Translations under genes and position numbers: made by a program
NCBI GenBank assembly: GCA_003477345.1
Contig: DMTG01000281.1
Location: forward strand, 1 to 5,235
Direction of reading: 5' to 3'
Length of the DNA stretch: 5,235 nucleotides
From: Succinivibrionaceae bacterium
GTDB taxonomy: Bacteria; Pseudomonadota; Gammaproteobacteria; Enterobacterales; Succinivibrionaceae
Shown: piece after piece, positions 1 to 4,893 of the stretch
Numbering within the stretch: position 1 is the first letter of the stretch
Layout: each line of letters starts with the position of its first letter
Notes under the pieces: model-generated
The model's input: only the letters and a program-made list of their open reading frames with translations
Databases searched by the model: none
Told to the model about the DNA's origin: nothing

Positions 1-488
1 TCCTTCTTAACTTCAGGGCCGTGTGTCAGAGCATCGTAGAGCTCAAACAGTGCCGCAATGGCTGACAGCAGAAAACCGACGCCCAGCACCGAGTACATGA
101 TCTGCATGGAAATGCCCATGGCAGGTGAGGTCTGGGTGGCCGAACCTGCGATCATGCCAAAGGAGCTTACGAAAAAGACCGCGGTTATCAGCAGAGCCAG
201 CAGGCAGCGGAAGGCGTTGAGCCATTTGTCAGCATTCTCGCCTAGGTAGTTGTCGATAATATCGATGCGTACCAGCTGTTTTGAGGATATTGCCAGATTC
301 ATGCCCATCAGTGTAAGTGTCACGTAGAGATAGCGCGACAGTTCTTCAGACCACGGAATTGAGTAGAACACCAGATAACGGGTGGCAGTCTGCACAAAAA
401 TCACTGTCATCATGACAATCATGCACAGCCCGATTAGGGTTCTCACCGCCACCTGGATGCGATTGAATATAGCGCGCAGGCACTCCAT
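1..488 (-). CDS. dctQ: TRAP transporter small permease subunit, DctQ family (3' end outside window)
   Basis: The reading frame is open from the ATG at 488 to the left edge (162 codons seen, no stop), so only the last few residues are probably missing; DctQ proteins usually have about 160-200 residues. Four hydrophobic segments are visible at roughly residues 14-38, 53-69, 92-116 and 128-150. The family signature PWSEELSRYLYV lies at 45-56, before the second segment, and a typical SPAMGISMQIMY stretch at 121-132 leads into the fourth. In TRAP systems DctQ is the inner-membrane partner of the large permease DctM and helps couple solute uptake to an ion gradient, usually sodium. A good Shine-Dalgarno (AGGAG, 7 nt before the ATG) sits in the 15-nt gap after dctP, so the two genes are almost certainly co-transcribed and perhaps translationally coupled. 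DctM is expected beyond the left edge. The family call is secure; the substrate is not readable from this subunit. Confidence 0.93.
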   Translation of the reverse strand, partial: MECLRAIFNRIQVAVRTLIGLCMIVMMTVIFVQTATRYLVFYSIPWSEELSRYLYVTLTLMGMNLAISSKQLVRIDIIDNYLGENADKWLNAFRCLLALLITAVFFVSSFGMIAGSATQTSPAMGISMQIMYSVLGVGFLLSAIAALFELYDALTHGPEVKK

Positions 489-503
489 GACACTTCTCCT
501 TTA

Positions 504-1493
504 TTACTTGGATAATGCGCTTATCTTGTCAGCCATTTCCCTGAAATCTGCGCCGTAGCGGTCACGGACTGACTGTGTCTTCTCGATGAAACCGGCCTTG
601 TCTGGATAGGTAACCTTCATGCCTTTAGACTCAAGATTGGAGATGGCTTCCTTGTCCATCTTTCTTGAGAGTGCGCGCTCATCAACAGAGGCCTGAGCCA
701 TGGCTTCATTTAAAATCTTCTGATCTTCAGGCTTTAAGGCATTCCAGACCTTAGGTGCAAAGAGGATGAAGACGGTTGAGTAGCAGTGCTCGGTCATAGC
801 CATGTGCTTGTTGACTTCAACCACGTTGTTCTTGTCGATAACGGTGGCAGGGTTCTCCTGACCGTCAATAGCACCCTGCTGCAGGCCGGTATAGGCATCA
901 GACCAGGACATAGGAACCGGATCAGCGCCCAGAGTGGACCACAGCTCCTGATGGATCTTGTTTTCCATTACACGGATTCTTAGACCTGCCACATCGTCAA
1001 CTGAGGTTACATCCTTTACAGAATTGGTGAGATTGCGGAAGCCGGATTCCCAGATGGCAAAGCCGTGCAGATTGGATTTATCCAGCTTTGCAAGATACTC
1101 TTTGCCGATATCGCCTAGGAATACCTTGTCGGCGTGCTCGGTGGAGGTGATGGTATAAGGCAGATCAAATACCGCAATGGTAGGTTCAAAGTTTACAAGT
1201 ACTGACTGATTGACAACGGCCATATCCAGATCGCCTGCCTGTACGCTTTCTACGTTCTCACGCTCAGAGCCTAACTGACCGTTATGGAAGGTGTGAATTA
1301 CGATGCGGCCATTGCTCTTCTGCTCGACGTCCTTGGCAAATTTTTCAAGGCTCAGACCGATAGCACCGTCACCTGCGGAAGCCTGAGCGATTCTAAGCTC
1401 AATCTTGTCTGCTCCTTTATCGCCGCAGCCGGTTAAGGAAAAAGCAGCGCTGACTGCCAGTGCGATTCCTAATGCTTTAAATGTCTTGTTCAT
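504..1493 (-). CDS. dctP: TRAP transporter substrate-binding protein, DctP family, predicted lipoprotein
   Basis: This 329-residue protein has the usual DctP length and captures an organic acid, probably a sugar acid, outside the inner membrane for delivery to DctQM. The N-terminus has K3, a hydrophobic stretch and an LTGC lipobox at 20-23, so C23 is probably lipidated. Family landmarks appear in order: GFRNLTN at 151-157, LRIRVMEN at 171-178 with R174 at the position of the carboxylate-binding arginine (R147 of SiaP), and YTGLQQGAIDGQENP at 201-215. This last version of the motif is common in proteins that bind uronates and aldonates, which suits the dehydratase encoded just upstream. The start is supported by GGAG 7 nt before the ATG. 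The gene lies 35 bp after the dehydratase gene and ends in tandem TAA TAA stops, 15 bp before dctQ. The exact ligand is an inference from neighbours. Confidence 0.95.
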   Translation of the reverse strand: MNKTFKALGIALAVSAAFSLTGCGDKGADKIELRIAQASAGDGAIGLSLEKFAKDVEQKSNGRIVIHTFHNGQLGSERENVESVQAGDLDMAVVNQSVLVNFEPTIAVFDLPYTITSTEHADKVFLGDIGKEYLAKLDKSNLHGFAIWESGFRNLTNSVKDVTSVDDVAGLRIRVMENKIHQELWSTLGADPVPMSWSDAYTGLQQGAIDGQENPATVIDKNNVVEVNKHMAMTEHCYSTVFILFAPKVWNALKPEDQKILNEAMAQASVDERALSRKMDKEAISNLESKGMKVTYPDKAGFIEKTQSVRDRYGADFREMADKISALSK

Positions 1494-1528
1494 AATATTC
1501 TCCGTTTGGTGTATGTCTGTTTGTTAAA

Positions 1529-2776
1529 TCAAGGTAGAATCAGTGCGCCGTCCTGACCTCTGGTCTGAGTCCAGGTGGTGACTTCATCGTTATTTGGATA
1601 TTTAGCTGCTTCCTTTTCGTCCACTTCTATGCCAAGGCCCGGCTTTTCGTTTGGATAGACAAAGCCCTGTCTGAATTCCGGCATGCCTTTGAACACATCC
1701 AGCAGCGCACCTTTCTTGTTACTGAGCGTCTGAATGACAAAGTTAGGAGGCTCAATACCTGACCATTCCTGAACTCCGAAATTCACGCTGGACATGTCCA
1801 AATGGATATTGGCAGCGTGCCCTAAAGGCGACATATCGCCAGGGCCGTGCCAGGCGGTTCTTACACCGAAGTGCTCGGCAAAGACAGCCAGCTTCTTTAC
1901 AGGAGTGATGCCGCCCATCTGAGTTACATGCACTCTTATGAAATCTATAAGCCTGTTTACAATCAGCTCTCTAAACATTGCCTCATTGTTGAAGAGCTCT
2001 CCTTCTGCAAGCGGAGTTGAAGTAAGTGCGCGCAGATTCTTAAAGTACTCCACCTGATCAACAGGCAGCGGATCTTCTAAGAAGAACAGTCTGTAAGGCT
2101 CTAGCGCGCGGGCCAGCTCCACAGCTTCAGCCGGGCTTATACGCTCGTGTACGTCGTGCACAAAGTCCATGTCAAATCCCAGCTTGGCTCTTAGAGCATC
2201 AAACAGCTTTACTGTCTTTCTGATGTATTCGCGAGAATTTAGATAGATGCCGTCGTAGGAGCCTTTTGGCGCAGTGGCAGGAGCCTTCAGCTCCAGTCCG
2301 CCGCCGTAGCCGCCTGACTGAATGCGCAGATGCTTAACACCCAGCTCCTGATAGTAGGCAACCTGTTCGGCAATTTCCTCAACACTGCTGCCGTCTACGT
2401 GACGATAGACCGGTACGCCCTTTCTGACAGCTCCGCCTAAGAGCTGATAGACCGGCATATTGGCCATCTTGCCCTTGATGTCCCAGAGCGCCAGATCAAC
2501 ACCTGCTATAGCGTTATTCTCAACTCCGCCGTCGCGCCAGTAGGCATTCTGATGCATAAGTGACCACAGCTCCTGAATGTCCTCGACGTTTCTGCCGATT
2601 AACAGCGGCTTTAGATAGTCAAGAATATAGGAGGTAACCGTGCGCCAGCGGTAGGCGAAGGTAGCATCGCCGTAGCCAGTAAGTCCGTCTTCCGAGGTAA
2701 TCAGTTTTACCACCGTAAGGTTGATACCCTCAGGAGCGGTATTGATTACCTCAATGTCTTTGATTGTAACTGTCAT
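1529..2776 (-). CDS. Enolase-superfamily sugar-acid dehydratase of the RspA/D-mannonate dehydratase (ManD) subgroup
   Basis: At 415 residues this matches the ManD/RspA subgroup, whose active members dehydrate D-mannonate or D-gluconate to 2-keto-3-deoxy-D-gluconate in the cytoplasm. The N-terminal capping domain contains the family stretches NAYWRDGG (77-84) and AGVDLALWDIKGKMANMPVYQLLGG (split here as AGVDLALWDIKG at 91-102 and MANMPVYQLLGG at 104-115). In the barrel, HDVHER (207-212) supplies metal ligand D208 and the likely acid H210. E234 in FLEDP and E260 in AEGELFN are the other expected ligands, and H310 lies in WHGPGDMSP (309-317). R151 matches the arginine of the Arg/Tyr catalytic pair. 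Two features argue against a plain high-efficiency mannonate dehydratase: proline P312 where those enzymes carry alanine, and a short loop (GGYGGG, 155-160) where the catalytic tyrosine should be. Substrate is therefore left open. AGGAG lies only 3 nt before the ATG, and a regulator operator lies just upstream. TRAP genes follow. Confidence 0.9.
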   Translation of the reverse strand: MTVTIKDIEVINTAPEGINLTVVKLITSEDGLTGYGDATFAYRWRTVTSYILDYLKPLLIGRNVEDIQELWSLMHQNAYWRDGGVENNAIAGVDLALWDIKGKMANMPVYQLLGGAVRKGVPVYRHVDGSSVEEIAEQVAYYQELGVKHLRIQSGGYGGGLELKAPATAPKGSYDGIYLNSREYIRKTVKLFDALRAKLGFDMDFVHDVHERISPAEAVELARALEPYRLFFLEDPLPVDQVEYFKNLRALTSTPLAEGELFNNEAMFRELIVNRLIDFIRVHVTQMGGITPVKKLAVFAEHFGVRTAWHGPGDMSPLGHAANIHLDMSSVNFGVQEWSGIEPPNFVIQTLSNKKGALLDVFKGMPEFRQGFVYPNEKPGLGIEVDEKEAAKYPNNDEVTTWTQTRGQDGALILP

Positions 2777-2779
2777 TTT

Positions 2780-2784
2780 CTCCT
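2780..2784 (-). promoter_or_regulatory. Ribosome binding site of the dehydratase gene, unusually close spacing
   Basis: On the minus strand the sequence GAGGAGAAAATG places AGGAG only three bases from the ATG at 2776, shorter than the usual 5-9. The GATG... start is still the best one because the protein aligns with ManD homologues from its first residues (TIKDIEV). Confidence 0.6.
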
Positions 2785-2787
2785 CTG

Positions 2788-2807
2788 CTTGTTAGTTGTC
2801 CGACAAG
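2788..2807. promoter_or_regulatory. Second GntR operator, in front of the dehydratase gene
   Basis: The plus strand reads CTTGTTAGTTGTCCGACAAG. It contains the perfect palindrome TTGTC-C-GACAA (2796-2806), preceded by one more CTTGT half-site exactly 7 bp earlier. The 20-bp element is 17/20 identical, in the same orientation, to the one over the gntR promoter (3548-3567). TTGTC-N-GACAA is a typical FadR-subfamily GntR operator shape. Its position, ending 11 bp before the dehydratase ATG, suggests the regulator also controls the dehydratase and TRAP genes separately from its own promoter. A possible -35 (TTGACC, minus strand, 2821-2816) lies just upstream, but there is no convincing -10 and a start set by it would leave almost no leader, so no promoter is claimed. 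Confidence 0.7.
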
Positions 2808-2838
2808 TTAAAACAGGTCAAAAAAAATATTTCCTGCT

Positions 2839-3528
2839 CTATTTGTCAGAAATTTTATCTAAGGCATCCTTAAGATGCTGCTCCATCGCTTTTTTGGCAG
2901 CTTTGGGATCTTTTTTCTCTATGGCCTCGAGTATCCTCTTATGGAACTTGAGTCCGTGCTCATAGCCGAAAATCTGATTGGTATCCTTGGCAGCTTTTTC
3001 AGTAGCGCCAAATACGTCCGATAACGCCATGCCGATAAGCTCATTGCCACAGGCAAAACCTAACAGCTTGTGAAACTGCAGATCTGCCTTTATGAAATTC
3101 TCGCGATCATCAACTGACTTCCGCATGTCCTCTAGACTCTCTTTAAGTCTTGCAACCAGCTCATTGTGCTTCTCTGAATCAAGACCTGCACACATTTCTG
3201 ATGCATTAGGCTCTATCATCAGTCTGAAGCTCAAGAGCTTGCTGATATCGATATAGTCGCTGTGAGTCAGTCTTGAAAAATTCTCTATATGCTGATGCAC
3301 ATCAGAAGTCTTTAAAAAACAGCCCTTGCCCTGCTCAGGCTTTAAAATGCCCAAAGCACTGAAGCGGCTTATCACTGTTCTAAGAGAAGCTCTGGAAACA
3401 CCGAGCTCTTTTGTCAGCACGGTTTCAGACGGTATAAGCTCCCCTACCTTCCATTCTCCTGACTCGATCTTCGAGCGAATGTAATCGCTGATCTGAGAGG
3501 TAATTGAAGATTTTTTAATAACCGCCAT
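2839..3528 (-). CDS. GntR-family transcriptional regulator, FadR subfamily (FCD domain); start chosen at 3528
   Basis: This is probably the local repressor of the sugar-acid operon, which it precedes. From the chosen start the protein has 229 residues (numbers below use this start). A winged helix-turn-helix occupies about 6-73, with PSE at 33-35, the recognition-helix region ELGVSRASLR at 41-50 and the wing GKGCFLK at 67-73. An FCD ligand-binding domain follows, with likely metal ligands D149 and H153 (ADLQFH), H196 (KFHKRI) and H218 (EQHL); FCD domains usually bind a metal and a carboxylic-acid effector, here perhaps a sugar acid. The frame stays open upstream to an ATG at 3573 (244 residues), but that codon overlaps the -10 box and the extra residues are encoded by the operator, so 3528 is preferred despite a weak ribosome site (GGCGGT). 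The dehydratase gene starts 62 bp downstream. Family call secure; effector inferred. Confidence 0.9.
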   Translation of the reverse strand: MAVIKKSSITSQISDYIRSKIESGEWKVGELIPSETVLTKELGVSRASLRTVISRFSALGILKPEQGKGCFLKTSDVHQHIENFSRLTHSDYIDISKLLSFRLMIEPNASEMCAGLDSEKHNELVARLKESLEDMRKSVDDRENFIKADLQFHKLLGFACGNELIGMALSDVFGATEKAAKDTNQIFGYEHGLKFHKRILEAIEKKDPKAAKKAMEQHLKDALDKISDK

Positions 3529-3542
3529 AAATACCGCCAACT

Positions 3543-3572
3543 TGTATCTTGTAACTTGTCTGACAAGATACA
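3543..3572. promoter_or_regulatory. Operator of the GntR regulator over its own transcription start
   Basis: The core is the perfect palindrome CTTGTC-T-GACAAG (3555-3567). Around it a second perfect inverted repeat has 10-bp arms, TGTATCTTGT (3543-3552) and ACAAGATACA (3563-3572). On the plus strand three CTTGT(A/C) half-sites begin at 3541, 3548 and 3555, a strict 7-bp period. The block 3548-3567 recurs before the dehydratase gene with 17/20 identity. It lies directly downstream of the TATAAT box, covering the predicted start of transcription, which is what autorepression would need. Binding by the adjacent regulator is inferred, not shown. Confidence 0.75.
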
Positions 3573-3577
3573 TTATA
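3572..3577 (-). promoter_or_regulatory. -10 box of the gntR operon promoter (TATAAT)
   Basis: The minus strand carries a perfect TATAAT at 3577-3572. The -35 region is poor: the best candidate is TAAACA at 3598-3593 with only 15 bp of spacing. A weak -35 behind a strong -10 suits an activator-dependent promoter, and a CRP-like site lies at the right distance. Transcription would start near 3564-3565, giving a leader of about 37 nt to the ATG at 3528. Confidence 0.65.
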
Positions 3578-3594
3578 GTTCAATTCCGTAAATG

Positions 3595-3616
3595 TTTAGT
3601 GATACCGCTCACAAAT
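3595..3616. promoter_or_regulatory. Predicted CRP (cAMP receptor protein) site, class II position
   Basis: The minus strand has TGTGA-GCGGTA-TCACT, matching 9 of 10 core bases of the TGTGA-N6-TCACA consensus, with AT-rich flanks. Its centre (between 3605 and 3606) is about 40.5-41.5 bp upstream of the start predicted from the TATAAT box. This is the class II arrangement, in which CRP overlaps and substitutes for a poor -35. It would place the sugar-acid operon under carbon catabolite control, as is usual for such genes in gammaproteobacteria. Confidence 0.7.
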
Positions 3617-3762
3617 CAATGATTAGGTTTAACAGCTCAAATCTATCTTTTGTTTTTTAAATATTTTTTAGCTCTATCCTATCGCAAAGCTGTTTTCCTG
3701 CCTTTATCAGGCTTACTTTGAAAACTGTGTCTTAAAATTTTCAATATAAATTCCACCTGTTT
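3617..3762. other. Intergenic stretch with no recognised feature
   Basis: This AT-rich part of the divergent gap holds no convincing ORF, RNA gene, terminator or large repeat. Only short chance-level pairings were seen, such as CCTG/CAGG around 3696-3710. It mainly separates the regulatory region of the leftward operon from that of the rightward genes. Confidence 0.5.
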
Positions 3763-3799
3763 TCAATAAATAATTTACATTTTGTAAATTATTTATTGA
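3763..3799. repeat. 37-bp near-perfect palindrome containing operator copy O1
   Basis: Two 17-bp arms (3763-3779 and 3783-3799) are exact reverse complements around a TTT centre. The inner 21 bp (3771-3791) is TAATTTACA-TTT-TGTAAATTA, the first perfect copy of the operator of this promoter. The right arm runs into the -35 hexamer. It lies upstream of the predicted transcript, so a role as a DNA-binding site is more likely than an RNA hairpin. Confidence 0.8.
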
Positions 3800-3813
3800 C
3801 AAGTCGTAAATTA
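3793..3813. promoter_or_regulatory. Imperfect operator copy O2 over the -35 box
   Basis: Reads TTATTGACA-AGT-CGTAAATTA, matching the O1/O3 arms in 7 of 9 and 8 of 9 positions. Its centre is 22 bp from that of O1 and 27 bp from that of O3. The left arm contains the TTGACA -35 hexamer, so the mismatches may be imposed by the promoter. Confidence 0.55.
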
Positions 3814-3823
3814 TAGAGATAAT
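3796..3823 (+). promoter_or_regulatory. Sigma70 promoter of the amidohydrolase/quinone reductase genes
   Basis: A perfect -35 TTGACA (3796-3801), a 16-bp spacer and a -10 GATAAT (3818-3823, 5 of 6) predict transcription from about 3830, 35 nt before the amidohydrolase ATG. Operator copies cover the -35 and the -10/start region, so this otherwise strong promoter is probably kept off until a signal removes a repressor. Confidence 0.8.
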
Positions 3824-3840
3824 TTACAATATGTAAATTA
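3820..3840. promoter_or_regulatory. Perfect operator copy O3 over the -10 and transcription start
   Basis: Reads TAATTTACA-ATA-TGTAAATTA: 9-bp perfect arms (3820-3828 and 3832-3840), identical to the inner arms of O1. It overlaps the -10 box and the predicted start, the classic place for a repressor. The regulator is not visible in the window; the motif differs from the TTGTC-N-GACAA site of the neighbouring GntR protein. The shape suits a dimeric winged-helix repressor such as an HxlR, MarR or TetR type, but that is only inference. Confidence 0.75.
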
Positions 3841-3864
3841 CTTTAACAGCCGAGATGAACTTTA

Positions 3865-4863
3865 ATGAATAGATTTGCTACCTTTGTGCTGCCGATGATT
3901 TTCTGCAGCACCGTATATGGATCAGTTATAGATGTCCACAGTCATTACATAGGAGATGAGTACGTTTCCTATCTAAGCGAACATAATCTTTCTATGTCAG
4001 AAGGCTTCCCTCTGCCTTCCTGGCAGGCGGAGGACACTATAAAGTTCATGCAGGATGCAGACATTACCACCTCAGTGCTTACTCTTGCACCAATCCATCC
4101 CTATGTGGACCGCAGCAGCCGTACATTTATAAGAAAGCTCAACGAGAATATGGCAGCACTAAAAAACAGGAGCGGCGGAAAATTTCTGTTCTGTGCCACC
4201 TTGCCGCTTACCAATGTAGAGGATGCTATAAAAGAGGCGGTCTATGCTCTGGACGTGCTCAAGGCTGACGGGATCTCGCTTGGCTCTAATATCGCAGGAC
4301 AGTATCTTGGCGACAGCGAGCTTGAACCGTTGATGCAGGTTTTAAACGAGCGTTCTGCCGTGGTCATAGTCCATCCGCACAAGCCTTACGGACTTGCCGA
4401 CAGTCTGTTCAGAACCACACCTCTTGCCATGTTTGAATATCCTGCCGACACTACCAGAGCCGTGGTAAATCTCATCATGCACAACACTCCGGTCAGATAC
4501 AGCAGAGTCCGTATGGTAATTCCTCACGCAGGATCCTTCCTGGCACTAACCATTCCAAGAATGAAGGCGGTTTATCCTGTGGTAAAGGCCAGAAATCTGG
4601 TACCTGATATCGACATTGATGCCAATGTGTCTCGCCTGTATTTCGATATTGCGGGCGTACAGTCAGCAGAGGTGATTAAATCCATGCTGTCCTTTGCCCA
4701 TCCTTCAAAAATTCTCTACGGCAGTGACTTCCCATATTTCAGAGAAGACGTGCTGCTTGACACACTGAATAATCTGAAAAAACAGATGGCTGAGGACAGA
4801 GATCTTAAACCTTATGTCGAAGCGATTTTCTCTGAAAATGCCCGGCAGCTGTTCAGCCACTGA
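3865..4863 (+). CDS. Metal-dependent amidohydrolase, ACMSD-like (amidohydrolase_2 family), possibly exported
   Basis: This 332-residue protein has the landmarks of the amidohydrolase_2 family, which includes aminocarboxymuconate semialdehyde decarboxylase (ACMSD) and aromatic-acid decarboxylases or hydrolases. The expected single-metal site is complete: H25 and H27 in DVHSH, H170 in VIVHPH, H221 in IPHAG and D288 in YGSDFP. The segments GISLGSNIAGQYLGD (136-150) and FDIAG (260-264) are also typical. Family members usually start a few residues before the first HxH; here about 20 extra residues, with R3, a hydrophobic run (4-14) and TVYGS (16-20), resemble a signal peptide. The only internal alternative, M11, would remove half of it. 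The ribosome site is weak (GAG 10 nt upstream). The gene is divergent from gntR, has its own operator-rich promoter, and precedes a quinone reductase by 30 bp. Substrate and reaction (decarboxylation or hydrolysis) cannot be assigned. Confidence 0.88.
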   Translation: MNRFATFVLPMIFCSTVYGSVIDVHSHYIGDEYVSYLSEHNLSMSEGFPLPSWQAEDTIKFMQDADITTSVLTLAPIHPYVDRSSRTFIRKLNENMAALKNRSGGKFLFCATLPLTNVEDAIKEAVYALDVLKADGISLGSNIAGQYLGDSELEPLMQVLNERSAVVIVHPHKPYGLADSLFRTTPLAMFEYPADTTRAVVNLIMHNTPVRYSRVRMVIPHAGSFLALTIPRMKAVYPVVKARNLVPDIDIDANVSRLYFDIAGVQSAEVIKSMLSFAHPSKILYGSDFPYFREDVLLDTLNNLKKQMAEDRDLKPYVEAIFSENARQLFSH

Positions 4864-4893
4864 ATTATTTAATACTTTAAATAGGAGAACATC

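Noticed and set aside
43..249. Short ORFs on both strands at the left end (43-225 minus, 58-249 plus)
   Set aside because: Both overlap the DctQ frame, which has clear family motifs and membrane segments; the short translations resemble no known protein.
786..1158. Two plus-strand ORFs inside dctP
   Set aside because: They lie antisense within a well-supported gene and have no ribosome site or recognisable domain.
2816..2838. Intrinsic terminator between gntR and the dehydratase gene (CAGG...CCTG with a run of eight T on the minus strand)
   Set aside because: The possible stem is only 4 bp and the T-run lies inside the loop rather than after it.
2844..2851. Further GntR half-site (TCTGACAA on the minus strand) at the end of the regulator gene
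   Set aside because: It is a single unpaired half-site fully explained by the codons of the C-terminus; chance is the simpler explanation.
3798..3804. GACAAGT half-site of the GntR regulator in the amidohydrolase promoter
   Set aside because: There is no matching second half, and the bases are accounted for by the -35 hexamer and operator O2.
4866..4883. AT-only inverted repeat between the amidohydrolase and reductase genes as a terminator
   Set aside because: Seven A/T pairs make a very weak stem and no T-tract follows; the sequence leads straight into a ribosome binding site.
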